Assembly: GCA_004519485.1 (NCBI GenBank)
Contig: CP038126.1
Location: 124,001-188,000, forward strand
Direction of reading: 5' to 3'
DNA length: 64,000 nt
From: Nannochloropsis oceanica
Lineage: Eukaryota > Sar > Eustigmatophyceae > Eustigmatales > Monodopsidaceae
Shown here: piece by piece, positions 53,939-64,000 of the stretch
Layout: each line of letters begins with the position of its first letter
Numbering within the stretch: position 1 is the stretch's first letter
Made by a program: the position numbers and the translations under genes
Notes under the pieces: generated by a model
What the model saw: only the letters and a program-made list of their open reading frames with translations
What the model was told of the DNA's origin: nothing
Database searches by the model: none

Positions 53939-55808
53939 ATGGACACCTGTGAGGAATGCGAGGAGGCGCAGGCGGCCTTGCGGTGTGAGGATTGCGACTT
54001 GCTATACTGTCACCCGTGCGGCCAGCGCTTTCACACCAAAGGCAATCGGGCAAAGCATACTCTCCACTCCCTCCTCCCCTCCGCCGCGCCCTCCGATGGA
54101 GACGATATGGTCTATACCGGTAACGACGAGATGCTGCCCCCATCTGCGGCTTCCTTGTCGTCTCGACGCACCAGCAGCAACGGCGGTAGCTTGCTGGGTC
54201 CTCCCCTACGACAGACCACCCCACAGTCCCAACAAAAACGTCCCCGGTCACGCATTCCTAGAAGCAATAGCAGTAGCAGCAGCAGCAGCAGTAGCAGCAG
54301 CATGAATCCGATGATGATGATGACGATGACGGCCGAAGGAGGAGGAGGAGGAGCCTTCCCGCCACAACCATCACAGGCCGCAGCGGCAGGAGCAGCCTTA
54401 GCTCAACCACCCCCGCCTCCGGGTGTGCTGACCGTGAACCAAAATATTATTTCCTGCAATAATACGGAAAAGAAAAAGAGCAACAATTTTCACCCCCGTG
54501 CCTGTGGCAGCAGCATCGGTCTCACTGCCGATTTTAAAAAATCCACCACCACAACCACCACTACTAGCAAAGCCGTCTGCACCTCGACCTCCTCCTGCCT
54601 CTCTCTCGCCCACCCCCAAATGAAATGGAGCACCAACGATTTCACCGTCGGTCGTCCTCTGGGCCGTGGGAAATTCGGGAACGTCTACATGGCCAAAGAA
54701 AATCGAACGTCCAAGCCTGTGGCCCTCAAAGTCATCTTCAAGAACACTCTCACTTCCTCCAAGAGCTATAATCTCCTCCGACGAGAAGTCGAGATTCAGA
54801 TCAGGTGCGCCTTTTTCAAATCTCCGTCATTGTCCTCCATCCCTTTTCCCTTGTATTCACACCCCCGCACAACACACTCTCAATCAATCACTAATCTTCC
54901 CTTCTTGCCCTCCCTCCCTCCCTCCCTCCCCAAGGCTGCGCCATCCAAACATTCTTCGACTGTACGGGTATTTCCACGATGCCAAAAGCTGCTACCTAGT
55001 CCTTGAGTTGGCGCCTGGAGGAGAGCTCTATAAGATTCTGAAGAGGCAACCAGAGGGTCGGTTTGGGGGGGGAGAGGAAGGAGGGAGGGAGGGAGGGGGG
55101 GAGGGGGTGGCCAGGGCATACGTCAGGCAGTTGGTGAAGGCCGTGCAGTACATACATAATTGTAGCGTCATCCATCGCGACATCAAGCCGGAGAATCTGC
55201 TGGTATCCTACCCCTACGATCCTCCCTCGTCCTCCCTCCCTTCCTCGTCCTCCGTTGGTGACACCCGACGGAATAGCAGCCTAGGGGGCGGAGCAGGGAG
55301 GGAGGGAGGGAGGGAGGGAGGGGAGGCTGTCATCAAGATCTGTGACTTTGGATGGAGTGTGCATGCACCCAAACCAGATTTTCATCTGAGATCGACGCTG
55401 TGCGGGACTCCAGAATATATCGCACCTGAAATGGTGGGGGGGAGAGAAGGAGGAAGGGAGGGAGGGAAGGGGAGGTATGATGACCGGGTTGATGTGTGGG
55501 CGGTGGGTATCTTTGCGTATGAGTTATTACAGGGACAAACGCCCTTCTATGTCGGGGAAGGCGAGAAAGAGGAGGGTGGGCGGAAGGAGGAAGGAGAAGG
55601 GGAGGACGGCGAGGGAGGGGGGGAGGAGGTGAAGAGGGGACGGGAAGAGATTTACAGACGGATTGTGGCATTTGAAGGCGTGCTGAAGTGGGTGCATCCA
55701 GTGTCGGAGGAGGCGGGAGATTTCATCACGAGGTTGGTTTGTCCGGATCCGAGGGAGAGAATGAAGTTGGAAGACGCCCTGTGCCACCCTTGGTTGGCGA
55801 CGGAGTGA
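53939..55808 (+). CDS. Aurora-type protein kinase with N-terminal B-box zinc finger
   Basis: Two exons (53939-54804 and 54935-55808) in phase give 579 residues. Residues 4-40 form a B-box-like zinc finger: C4, C7, C16, C19, C24, C27, H32, H40 (CEECEEAQAALRCEDCDLLY then CHPCGQRFH). A low-complexity linker (poly-Ser, Met, Gly) leads to the kinase from about residue 225: GRGKFGNVYMAKE (Gly loop), VALKVIF (Lys), LRHPNILRLYGYFHD, HRDIKPENLL (catalytic loop), DFGWSVHAP (Aurora hallmark), RSTLCGTPEYIAPEM (activation loop with the Aurora-type T in STLCGT), VDVWAVGIFAYELLQGQTPF, and a C-lobe ending DALCHPWLA. Aurora kinases drive chromosome segregation and cytokinesis. GGGA-derived Gly/Glu inserts split loops between the N- and C-lobe motifs. 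The B-box is in the same exon as the Gly loop, so the join is not a splice guess. Confidence 0.92.
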
Positions 55809-57298
55809 GTGACGGTGGAGGGAGATGAGGGCAGGAAGGGACGGGGGGCGGAAGGGTGTGGAAATGCACACTTTGGATGGGACGGCGCTGGTCAAGGTTG
55901 TTCTGAGGATAGGAGAGAGAGGAGGTGCAGGGAGGGAGGAGGGGTCAAGAAAATGGATTAAAAAGAAATCTGTGCTTCAAAAGCGAGGGAAGGGAGGAGG
56001 GGGAAACAAATTCAGATGGTAAGTGTAGAAGGCGATTACAACGGTAGAGGAGACAGCGACATAACAAAAGGAAAAGTAGACCCTCCAATGTTGACGAGAA
56101 GTACTGCATATTTGTTCATCATTTTGTGACCTGTCGGTGAGGGAAAGGGTTTTGGCGGCGCGGTGTTGTTTTGGCTGCCCGACGTAAGTCAATTCACGTG
56201 ACGTCTTCCTAACATGAATCTGTGTCTCTTCTTCTTTTCTTTTCCAGCTCTTTGTTTTCTTCGTTGTGTCGATTTACCCCCTCACTTTCCCTCTCACTTC
56301 ACTCCTGTCTTGTCGAGCTTTTGGTCCTTCCAACTGCTTTCCTTTCGTGTCGTCGTTTCGGTTTCTCCTCTTTCTATTTCGAGTCTCCATTTTCCGTCTC
56401 GCCCACATATTCAAGGGATATCATCCTTCGTGCTGCTGTGCAACAACGAACGACCATCCCTACATTCCTTCTTATCTGAGAGAAAGGAGGAGAACGTGGC
56501 CTTTTTTCTGTGTGCTAATGTAAAATGTCTTGTGATCAAACGGGATTTCAGCTTTCTCTTACTTTTATCTGTCTCCTCTCCCTTCTCAGACATTCATCTC
56601 TCCTTGTTTCTTGAGTGCTGTTTCCTTCGGTCGTAAATCAAAATTTTCAAACACAAACTCGGGGAGGTGTCATATATCTCCTCGCTTTTGTTTTCCCCAA
56701 ACACGCATGCAGGTTCCTTACACTCTCTCTCACTCACTTCCTCGCTTTCTCATTCACACGAACTATCCCACACTCGACTTGTTCAAGACAGAGAGGGAGG
56801 CAATCAGCCCAAGCACTCATCCCTCTTTCCTTCCTTTCCTTCTCTTCCTCTATGTTGACGAAGTGAGGACAAACAAAGGAGCCGGCGGGCAGGTTTTACT
56901 CTGCAACTGCTGCTGCTGCTGCTGCTGCTAAGATTACTTTTGTACATATTATATTGCTGCTATTGTTGTTGGTATGGAAGTGCTCTTGTTGTTGTTGTTG
57001 CTCTTTTACCGCAGCTACAGCTGCTGCTACTGCTGCTATAGCTGCTGCCACTGCGGTGCTGCTACTGCTGCTCCCCATCAGCCTTTCCCCTCGATATGGC
57101 GCCTTTCTCCCTCTGCTCGTTCTCATATGGGGCTCCTTCCCTCCCGCCCTCCTTGTCCTTCTCTCTCCGTCAAAACGTCATCGCACGACGACGACATTTT
57201 AATTTCTGTTCATTTATCTGCTTCTAATCTAAGAAGCGTATACTTTCCAGCACTCCCTCCCTCTCTCCCTCCCTCCCTCCAAACCTCCCAACCTCCCT
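55809..57298. other. Convergent intergenic region, no gene seen
   Basis: About 1.5 kb between the Aurora gene (+) and Sm-E (-). It is pyrimidine-rich on the plus strand between about 56200 and 57300, giving Phe/Ser/Leu-rich frames of no recognisable family, with CTG/GCT-rich stretches near 56908-57075. Confidence 0.5.
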
Positions 57299-57565
57299 CT
57301 ATTCCTTCGGGGCATGTTGAATCAACGTTATAGCATCACCCTTCAACAAAATCCTTCCCAAGGCCTTACGTGTCCCTTTCTTGCTATCCACCTCCTCCGC
57401 TTCGTCCAACACTACGTTCATGTACTCGTCAAAGCCAATCAACTTCCCTTCCATCCTCACAGAGGACTGCTCGTAGAGCCACACTTGCAGTCGCTGCTTC
57501 CCTTGTAGCATCCGAAAAATGACCGAGATGGGCTGGGTCATCACTTTCTTCACCTTGCTGCTCAT
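57299..57565 (-). CDS. SNRPE: Small nuclear ribonucleoprotein E (Sm-E)
   Basis: A single-exon protein of 88 residues (human SNRPE 92). [56 protein letters not shown] and [15 protein letters not shown] cover Sm motifs 1 and 2 with the F-D-x-Y-M-N-x-V-L-x-x-A core typical of Sm-E. It is one of the seven Sm-ring proteins of spliceosomal U1, U2, U4 and U5 snRNPs. The start ATG at 57565 gives the expected short N-terminus. Confidence 0.96.
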   Translation of the reverse strand: MSSKVKKVMTQPISVIFRMLQGKQRLQVWLYEQSSVRMEGKLIGFDEYMNVVLDEAEEVDSKKGTRKALGRILLKGDAITLIQHAPKE

Positions 57566-59086
57566 TTTTGTAATGTCTTGCGCTTTGAAGGGGTAGAAGA
57601 AGAAGAAGATGATGATGATTTAGGGAAAAAGGCTGCTGCTGTTGTTGTCGCTGCTGCTGCTGCTACAACTTCTCTTGCGAAGAGAAAGAAGAAAAAAGTG
57701 GTGAGGAGGACGTAAACGCGATCCAAACACTCCACGTGGGGTAGTGAAATGGTGAAGGCCTGTGAAGCGGTGTTGTTGAGAGGGTGGGGAGAGAAAGGTG
57801 CATCCGTGTGGGAACTGAAGTATATATGTATCAAACTGAAGAGGCGCTGGAGGCGAGACAACGCCGCGTGTATAATGATATATGGTATGATGATGGTGAT
57901 TACGGCACACGCGCACATTGAAGGAAGAATCCTTTCATAAAAGCACAAAATGCGCGCGACTACTCTGGTGAGCACTGGGGCCAAGAACGGAATGCGATGG
58001 CGCGCCCGACCCAGACTCCTCCGTTCTCTTTCTATCTCGGCCGAGCCGCGAAAGGAACCAAGCCACACGCACCCACCCACGGCGGCCTATCTGGCTAGGC
58101 TACAAGCAGCGCTGCACTGACGCTTAGCGAGCCCAAATAAGAGAGACATGTCATCACCATCAGCCGCTGCCCAGGCACATGTTGCCGAGGAGCCTCCGCA
58201 TGATGAGATAATATCCGGCGAGTCCTCCTCCCCCTCCCGGCCAAGGCGTGTGTATGTGTCTAATCACCGCATCCAAGCCCCGCTTCCGACACAAGAGTAT
58301 GCCGGCTTTATTCTGTCTTGTGTGAGAATGTAGGTGTGGGGTTGAAAAAGGCAGATTGAGTGCCCTTGATCGTGTGGAAGGGAAGAAGTGATGGTACACG
58401 CGTCACCCAGCGCAGAGCGCCTCAAAGCAAGCGAGCGCCGCACGAGCAAAGCCCTCAACCCATTCCACCCACACCAGGTCCAAACACATACGTACATTCT
58501 AATTTTTTATAAATAGGCTGGTGGATTGACCGATACTTGTAGATGCCTAAAAGGACATGGCTCAGAAGGGATGACTGACGACCATTGCACTGCAAGGAAG
58601 AAGAGAGCGAGGCCGAGGAGGAGGATTACACCTTCCTTGCGTTTTCGATGCCCTTGTGGCATGCTCCTGGTCTCTTTCCTCATCGTTGCACACCAAAAAG
58701 TCACGTACATCATAATCACCTGGTTGGAACGCAGGCACATTTTCCCTGTCTTGTAATGTGACATTATTTCCGTCCCTACAATTGGATCAGCGTCCATTTG
58801 ACCCAGCAGAAAAGAGCGAAGAAGGCTAGTCCTACGTGTTTCATAGGTCTTGTTCGGCACCTTTCTCGTTCAACGTCTGATCTACCACGTGTGGTATGTA
58901 GTACTAGAAGCACATGGCGAAACGCTGCTGCGTTGGTCGGACGTGGTCCCTTTATTGGGTCCGTCAAGTGGTGTCTCTCTCACCTTTTCTGCGGCACGAA
59001 ATTCTGCGACTCGCTCACTCCCGACAAGCACTCATACATCTCCTACACTCCCTTCCGTTCCACTCAAGGCTCAGCTCGAATTAAGC
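57566..59086. other. Divergent intergenic region with weak ORFs
   Basis: About 1.5 kb between Sm-E (-) and the DP gene (+). A 61-codon plus-strand ORF at 58148-58333 (MSSPSAAAQAHVAEEPPHDE) and a minus-strand coding-like frame around 58565-58780 were examined; neither matches a family I know. Promoters of both genes probably lie here. Confidence 0.4.
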
Positions 59087-60559
59087 ATGGCGAAATTAAC
59101 GAAGCGAGAGATAGAGCGTGCCGCCGCTGCAGCGGCAGCAGCAGGAAGCACTCCTTTGCCAGCGCCACCAGCTGGCGCCGCCTCCTCGGTTTCTGCTTCT
59201 CCATCGTCGACGTCACAATCCTACGACCATCCGCCCTCTTCCGAAGAGATCGCGAGTTTGTTTACGGACGCGGCAGCTTTTGACGTTGGAAGTAGTTGTG
59301 GTGGTGGTAGTGGTGCCTCGAGAACACCAGCAGCCGCAGCAGCAGCAGCAGCAGCAGCAGGGGCGATAACGGGTGTTATGAAAAAAGAAGTGGTAGACGA
59401 GGGAGGGAGGATGACGACAGGGCAGGTTATGCCTGCGGGTAATGGGGAGAGAGGAGGGGGAGGGGGGAAACGCAGCGCAGATGAAGCGTTCAGTGCTGCT
59501 GCCACAGGAGGAGGAGGGTGGGGTGGGGATGCAATGTCAGTTGCGAGCAGCACGACCGATGGCTGGGATGAGGCAAGCCGAAGCTCCACTAAATCTACAA
59601 CGGCTACTGCTGGTGGTCGCCCCCGCAAGACCCCCACCCGTCCCTCGAGCAGCAGCAGCAGTAGCAATAGTAGCACTGCCACGCCTGGGAGCGCTGATAA
59701 AAATCTGAAGGGCCTGCGTCATTTCTCCCTGAAAGTCTGTCGGAAGGTAGAGGAGAAGGGGACGACGAATTACAACGAGGTGGCGGATGAGCTGGTCGCC
59801 GAAGTATTGAATAGTAAATGTGATCCTGGCACGGGCTCGGTGCCTGTGGAGGGGTACGATGAAAAAAATATACGCCGGCGGGTCTATGACGCCCTGAACG
59901 TGTTGATGGCCATGGACATCATCAGCAAGGAGAAGAAGGAGATTCGGTGGAGGGGGTTGCCCAGCAGCTTGGGCGAGGGAGGGGATGGTGGAGGAATGGG
60001 GGGGAGGAGGCGGTTAGGGAGGGGGGAGCCGGAGGAGGAGATGGAGAGCTTGAGAAGGGAGAAGCGAAGGGTGGAGGCGGCTGTGGGAAAGAAGAAGGAG
60101 GTCTTGCAAGAGCTGATTCGGCAACGGGTGGCTTTCCAGAAGCTCGTCAAGCGGAATGGAGATAGGGAAGCGGAGCTTGCCGCTACAGCCACCTCTACCG
60201 CAGCAGCCGCAGCAGCCGCAAACGCCGTCTCGTCCTCCCGTTCATCTGCTGGTGCTACTGCTGCGGCGGCGACGGCAGCAGCGGCAGCAGCAGAGGCGGC
60301 TGCTGCGATAGAGAATGAGGAGCAGCGCAAGATTCCTTTGCCGTTTATCATCATCAACACGCACATGGTGACTGTCATCCAGTGTGAGATGACTGAGGAT
60401 CGCAGTGATGTGTTTTTCAACTTTTCGAACCAATTTGAGTTGAAGGATGACAATGATATTTTGAAGCGGATGAGATTGCAGCAGGCAAGTGGGGAGGAGG
60501 TGGAGAGCTTTGTCCCAGCAACTGTACGAAAGTATGTACCAGAGAGCATATATGGATGA
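59087..60559 (+). CDS. TFDP: DP-type transcription factor (E2F dimerisation partner)
   Basis: A single-exon protein of 490 residues from the ATG at 59087 (MAKLTKREIE). The first 200 residues are Ala/Ser/Gly-rich with poly-Ala runs. The DNA-binding winged helix follows: NLKGLRHFSLKVCRKVEEKG, TTNYNEVADELVAEV and EKNIRRRVYDALNVLMAMDI, with the R-R-R-V-Y-D-A-L-N-V-L signature of DP, then ISKEKKEIRWRGLP. The coiled-coil dimerisation segment (MESLRREKRRVEAAVGKKKE) and the DP-specific IPLPFIIINTHMVTVIQCEM, then DVFFNFSNQFELKDDNDILK complete it. DP proteins dimerise with E2F to control S-phase genes in the nucleus. The frame is open upstream with no ATG. Confidence 0.94.
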   Translation: MAKLTKREIERAAAAAAAAGSTPLPAPPAGAASSVSASPSSTSQSYDHPPSSEEIASLFTDAAAFDVGSSCGGGSGASRTPAAAAAAAAAAGAITGVMKKEVVDEGGRMTTGQVMPAGNGERGGGGGKRSADEAFSAAATGGGGWGGDAMSVASSTTDGWDEASRSSTKSTTATAGGRPRKTPTRPSSSSSSSNSSTATPGSADKNLKGLRHFSLKVCRKVEEKGTTNYNEVADELVAEVLNSKCDPGTGSVPVEGYDEKNIRRRVYDALNVLMAMDIISKEKKEIRWRGLPSSLGEGGDGGGMGGRRRLGRGEPEEEMESLRREKRRVEAAVGKKKEVLQELIRQRVAFQKLVKRNGDREAELAATATSTAAAAAAANAVSSSRSSAGATAAAATAAAAAAEAAAAIENEEQRKIPLPFIIINTHMVTVIQCEMTEDRSDVFFNFSNQFELKDDNDILKRMRLQQASGEEVESFVPATVRKYVPESIYG

Positions 60560-61188
60560 GGAGGGAGGGAGGGAGAAAGAGATGGAGGGGAAGAGGAAGG
60601 AGATTAGACGAGGTCAACGTGGAATGTATCGTACAAAGAGAAATAGAGTATTTATAAGCGCAAGTGACGACGGATAATTTGCAGAAAAAGAAGAGAGTGA
60701 AAGACAGCGGAAGCAATGAGAAGACGATGAAGTAGAACGAGAGGCAGTACAGAGAGACAAAGAGAGGTTAGACCGGCACACCCATCTAAGCCACGACAGG
60801 TCAAAAGAAAACTGTGACAGTAAGAGTAGACTTCATTTAAGAAGTTTGACTACAATACGAAGGCGGGGAGAGAGATTAAAAAATGTATAAGTGGAAGAAG
60901 AGAGTGACAGCAACAAAAGTAAAGAGCAGAAAGTAAAGGAACGACGCTAGTATTGATCGGTGGTGCTATAGTTTGCTCTGCATTTTCAATTCTAGATTTA
61001 TTGATTTCGCAAAACTGCTCTTACTTGCATCTTTTTCGCTGTGGTGTGGGTATAGGTGTGAGCCTTACTTTTTTACAGAAAGGATGGACGTCCTGAGTCG
61101 TGATTGAATAGAAGCAGCCCATCTACTACGCCACCATTTCTCCTCATACTAAGACCTAGTCGAGGCGACAAAATTTTCATACAAAAAT
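60560..61188. other. Intergenic region downstream of DP
   Basis: Purine-rich, then AT-rich spacer. No gene seen. Confidence 0.5.
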
Positions 61189-61193
61189 TTATT

Positions 61194-61616
61194 TCACAGG
61201 GCGAGCCTTGACTGGGCGCGGCGCTGGCAGAGCTTGCGGAAAATACTCAGAAAGGCAATGGGGTTGAAGAATTCGTGCAAACAAAGCAATGTAGAGAAAA
61301 CCAGGAGGATGAATGTGCTTATTGAGTGGGCGGAAATGTACACATGCAGCAGTAGGGGCACCACACGCACGAATAGCCCTTGGAATTGAGAGACGAGAAG
61401 GAGGAAGCCAACGACTTACCGATGGACGACGCACTACTAAGACTGAACCAGCTAGAGTGATATATAGAAAGAATAGATCCAGAAAGCAAAACACAAGCTC
61501 AATGAACCCAAACACCTTCGCGCGTGTCCATCTCTTAAATCTCCTTACTTTCTTTTTCTCTCTTCTTTTTCCAAGCAGGGTCTCTAAGGGCTTTATATTT
61601 GGAAATTTCTTTTATC
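61194..61616 (-). CDS. Weak candidate: small spliced membrane protein
   Basis: A minus-strand segment from about 61616 reads a very basic stretch (ending VRRFKRWTRAK) followed by a membrane-helix-like segment (FGFIELVFCFLDLFFLYITL) and meets a good GTAAGT donor near 61422. Downstream of a CCAAG acceptor (near 61380) one frame is again strongly hydrophobic (LFVRVVPLLLHVYISAHSIS, then a second helix and a basic tail) and stops just before an AAATAAAT poly(A)-like signal near 61190. The strong donor and the hydrophobic second frame do not share a phase, so either a weaker donor is used or the second frame is chance. No start codon was located and no family is recognised. Confidence 0.25.
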
Positions 61617-62164
61617 GTTTCGTGACACAACATTTTTGCAATATCTTTCTTCTTTTCTCTTTTCCAGCTTCATGCGTAATGACAGGGGTGTGCGTGTGCT
61701 TGATGGTCGTTTCATCTGTCTCTCTTCCTCGAGGTTATCTGTGTCAGCCCTTTCTTTTCCCACTCAAGCGTGAGAGCGTGCACTTGCAGGTGATCTTCTT
61801 GCCATTCAACTTAGCCTGGCTCGTTTGCTCCCTCACATCGTCTTGTGTGACTGCATCATGACACCTATTAGAGCGCCTTAAGGTTCGAATTTCCCATAAC
61901 ACACAATAAGCGCTCCGCGACACTGCAAACACACCAACATATGCCTAATCCCCACAAAATTGTCGACAATGAATAATTTAAATGTGTAAGAATGATTTTA
62001 TAACTATTTTTATGAGTTAAACCCTTTTATTTCGTGTCATGGCTGGTGTTCAAAATCCCTCGTCTCTTTTCACGACCCCCTTCTTTTACTCATCGCTGCT
62101 CCTCCTCCTTCTCTTCCTTTTCCTTCTTCTTCTTCTCCTCTATCTTCCCCTCCCCCTCCCGCCG
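61617..62164. other. Intergenic region, no gene seen
   Basis: AT-rich stretch upstream of the weak membrane-protein candidate and downstream of the Lon-like gene. Nothing recognisable. Confidence 0.45.
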
Positions 62165-64000
62165 TTATCCCGTTCCCCCATCCACCACCATCATCGACAC
62201 CTCCCCCTCCCTCCCTCCCTTCCTTCCCTCCACCATCTCCCTCCCATACGCACGACTACTACTCCCGTTGCCCGTCCTTCCCTCCCTCCCTCCACCTTCC
62301 CTCCCCTCTTCCTCCCCTTCCTCCTCCCTAGGAAATATAAAAAGCTCTTCCAAGACGTCGAGCAGGCGCACGGTGCCCACGACCCGGAGGCCTTTCCTCA
62401 TCTCCTCCGGAACCTTTTCTATCTGCCTCACATTATCCTGGAAAGTATGAGGGAGGAAGGGGATGAGATGTCAGCTTCTCGGTGAAAAAGGAACTCACAT
62501 CCAAGGAAGGGAGGGAAGGAATGACGGAGGGAGGGAGAGCTTACCATCGGGAGGATGAGGAGAGAGATGTTGGCGTCTATGGCCGTCCGGACCTCGGCCT
62601 CGTTCACTTGTTCGAGGGGCCACAAGACGCCTGACAGGGTAATTTCTCCCAGCACTGCTACGTCTGGAGGGAGGGAGAGAAGGAGGGAGGGTGGATTTGG
62701 GTCAGTTGCGGCAAGAACGACTATCCACATAAGCACACGTGGCCATGCCTTGACACCTATATACAGCCAGTGCACTCCATATCGAGCCATTCCAGACATG
62801 TGCATGGCATTTAAATTGCATTTTTTAGGTGAGTGAGAGGGGAAGGGAAGGAAGAAGGGAGAGGAAGGAAGGAGAGAGGGAGCAGGGGAGAGAAAAAGGG
62901 AGGGAGGGTGTACCACATACCTGGACGAACAGCCAAGCCCGTCATGACGGCAATCAAACTCACTGCAGCAGCCGCGCCATTGATTGATACGTCCTTAGCC
63001 ACCTCCGTCTCGGGAAGGTGCACGTGCATATCCAACTGCGGCGCGGGTAGAGGTGAAGAGGAAGGAGGATCCTCCACACCAAAGGAAGAGGGAGGGAGAA
63101 TCGTACCGTTTGCACTCCTACCACCCGTCCCATACCCCGCCTTCCCTCCTCCTCCTCCTCCTCCTCCTCCTCCTCCTCCTCCCCCTTCTCCTCCTCCTTC
63201 TTCTCCATCTTGCCCCTTCCCATCCACCCCCCTCCCCCTCCACTCGGGACCCAGTCCCTTCAACGCACACAATTCCACACGTACCCGTGCCCCTCGTCCC
63301 AGCCGGGCCACAATGCTCGCCGCGTGGCGCCTCACCCACGTCCGCGCCACCAGCACCGATCCTCTCGTGCCTTCTTGCACATTCCCCGTGATGTGCCAGT
63401 CACCCCGCCCGAAGGTCGCGCAGCACTCCACCCACTGCACCTTCCCCTTCACATGGCTGCATGCCAACGACGCCGTGGTCCCCATTTTCTCCACTTTCCT
63501 GACGCAATGCTCGTACCGACTCACGTATCCGCCCCGCCCTCTCCCAGGAGGCTCCACTGCGTGCTTTAAAACCTCCACCATGTGATCGGCCTTGAGGGCC
63601 TTAACGGCGTTTCGGGCTTTCGTCGGCAGCCGTTTGAACTGCTTGATGTTCGCACTTGAGAGGACAATGTGCGTAATCCCTTGCCGGGCAGCCGCCGCCA
63701 CCTTCTCCTTGACGTTTCCGATCGGCAACAGTTCTCCCCTCAAATTAATCTCCCCCGAAATGGCCACATTAGGCCTCAGCCTCGCCCCTGTCATCATCAG
63801 CACCAAACTCGTCGCCACCGTCGCACCCGCGCTCGGCCCATTCTTCTCCGCTTCACAGCTCGGGAAATTAATGTGCACGTCCATATCCGGCCGGAGCAAA
63901 TCAATCAACAAGCCCCCGGTGCCCTCCCCCTCCCTTCCTTCTACCATCCCCATCCAACGCACCAAGTCTCGATTTTTCGCCTTGACCCACGTCAGAGCCA
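62165..64000 (-). CDS. Tandem Lon-type (S16) protease-domain protein, 5' end outside window
   Basis: Exons visible: 64000-62921, 62663-62545 and 62437-62165, phases joining; the 5' part lies beyond the window. The first S16 domain shows DMDVHINFPS, AEKNGPSAGATVATSLVLMM with the catalytic Ser (codon 63833-63831), ARLRPNVAISGEINLRGELL, then PIGNVKEKV with the catalytic Lys (63710-63708) and ITHIVLSSANIKQF. It is a complete Lon catalytic dyad. A second S16-like domain follows: VQWVECCATFGRGDWHITGN, LDMHVHLPETEVAKDVSING, AAAAVSLIAVMTGLAVRPG, VAVLGEITLSGVLWPLEQVN, ending near VRLLDVLEELFIF. There the Ser position aligns with Ile and the Lys position with Asn, so it is probably inactive. A Gly/Glu insert from GGA repeats splits it. 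Whether an ATPase domain precedes cannot be seen. The 3' end past LFIF is low complexity and less sure. Confidence 0.8.

Noticed and set aside
59884-60549. 221-codon minus-strand ORF
   Set aside because: It is a shadow of the DP gene; Ala/Ser runs arise from the repeat codons on the other strand.
61875-61905. GGTTCGAATTTCC, like a tRNA T-loop
   Set aside because: The flanking bases do not form a T-stem and no anticodon arm or acceptor stem was found upstream.
1-64000. Transposons, retroelements, virus-like elements, CRISPR arrays
   Set aside because: I saw no reverse transcriptase, integrase, transposase or capsid-like protein and no regularly spaced repeats; the repeated tracts are simple microsatellites.

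Overview
The window is nuclear DNA from a gene-dense eukaryote, most probably a photosynthetic stramenopile of the eustigmatophyte (Nannochloropsis-like) type. The grounds are short introns ending in long CCCT-type pyrimidine tracts, a very high density of (GGGA)n/(CCCT)n tetranucleotide tracts in both introns and exons (read in proteins as R-E-G-G or P-S-L-P runs), spacing of about 2.5 kb per gene, and a cytochrome b5 front-end fatty acid desaturase of the kind used to make very-long-chain PUFAs. The lineage call is an inference. An axonemal outer-arm dynein intermediate chain argues for a lineage that has, or recently had, a flagellated stage.

Layout, left to right. 0-2.3 kb (+): 3' end of an AAAP/SLC38-type amino acid transporter. 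3-4.1 kb (-): SLC35B1/HUT1-type ER nucleotide-sugar transporter. 5.9-8.6 kb (-): a large fusion of a TLC-like membrane domain, cytochrome b5 and a front-end desaturase. 9.3-11.1 kb (-): exosome subunit RRP45. 11.9-12.9 kb (-): Josephin/ataxin-3 deubiquitinase. 13.3-14.5 kb (+): quinoid dihydropteridine reductase. 15.1-15.6 kb (-): CRIPT. 16.3-17.8 kb (+): ubiquitin-like protein with a signal peptide. 18.7-22.2 kb (+): PP4 regulatory subunit PPP4R1. 23.1-30.3 kb (+): the giant AAA/VWA protein VWA8. 30.5-32.7 kb (-): DNAI1. 33-36.4 kb (+): APC2 (ANAPC2). 36.8-39.1 kb (+): Kelch protein. 39.8-40.9 kb (-): proteasome RPN9/PSMD13. 41.6-43.1 kb (+): sulfotransferase. 43.5-44.5 kb (-): PAS-like protein. 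45.1-46.1 kb (-): membrane-anchored LEA2-like protein. 46.8-48.3 kb (+): KIN17. 48.6-50.8 kb (-): eIF4A-III. 52-53.4 kb (-): Gfo/Idh/MocA oxidoreductase. 53.9-55.8 kb (+): Aurora kinase with an N-terminal B-box zinc finger. 57.3-57.6 kb (-): Sm-E. 59.1-60.6 kb (+): DP transcription factor. 62.2-64 kb (-, runs off the end): a protein with two tandem Lon-type protease domains.

These are mostly conserved housekeeping genes and not a functional cluster. Several concern the cell cycle and proteostasis (APC2, Aurora, DP, PP4 regulator, RPN9, Josephin, Ubl protein, Lon-like protein) and RNA metabolism (RRP45, eIF4A-III, Sm-E, KIN17), but I see no operon-like logic. I saw no CRISPR array, convincing tRNA or rRNA gene, or transposon. 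The points worth following up are three unusual domain architectures (TLC-b5-desaturase, B-box-Aurora, tandem Lon with a dead second copy), the secreted Ubl protein, the dynein gene, and a recurring arrangement in which introns start G-rich and end with the complementary C-rich tract.
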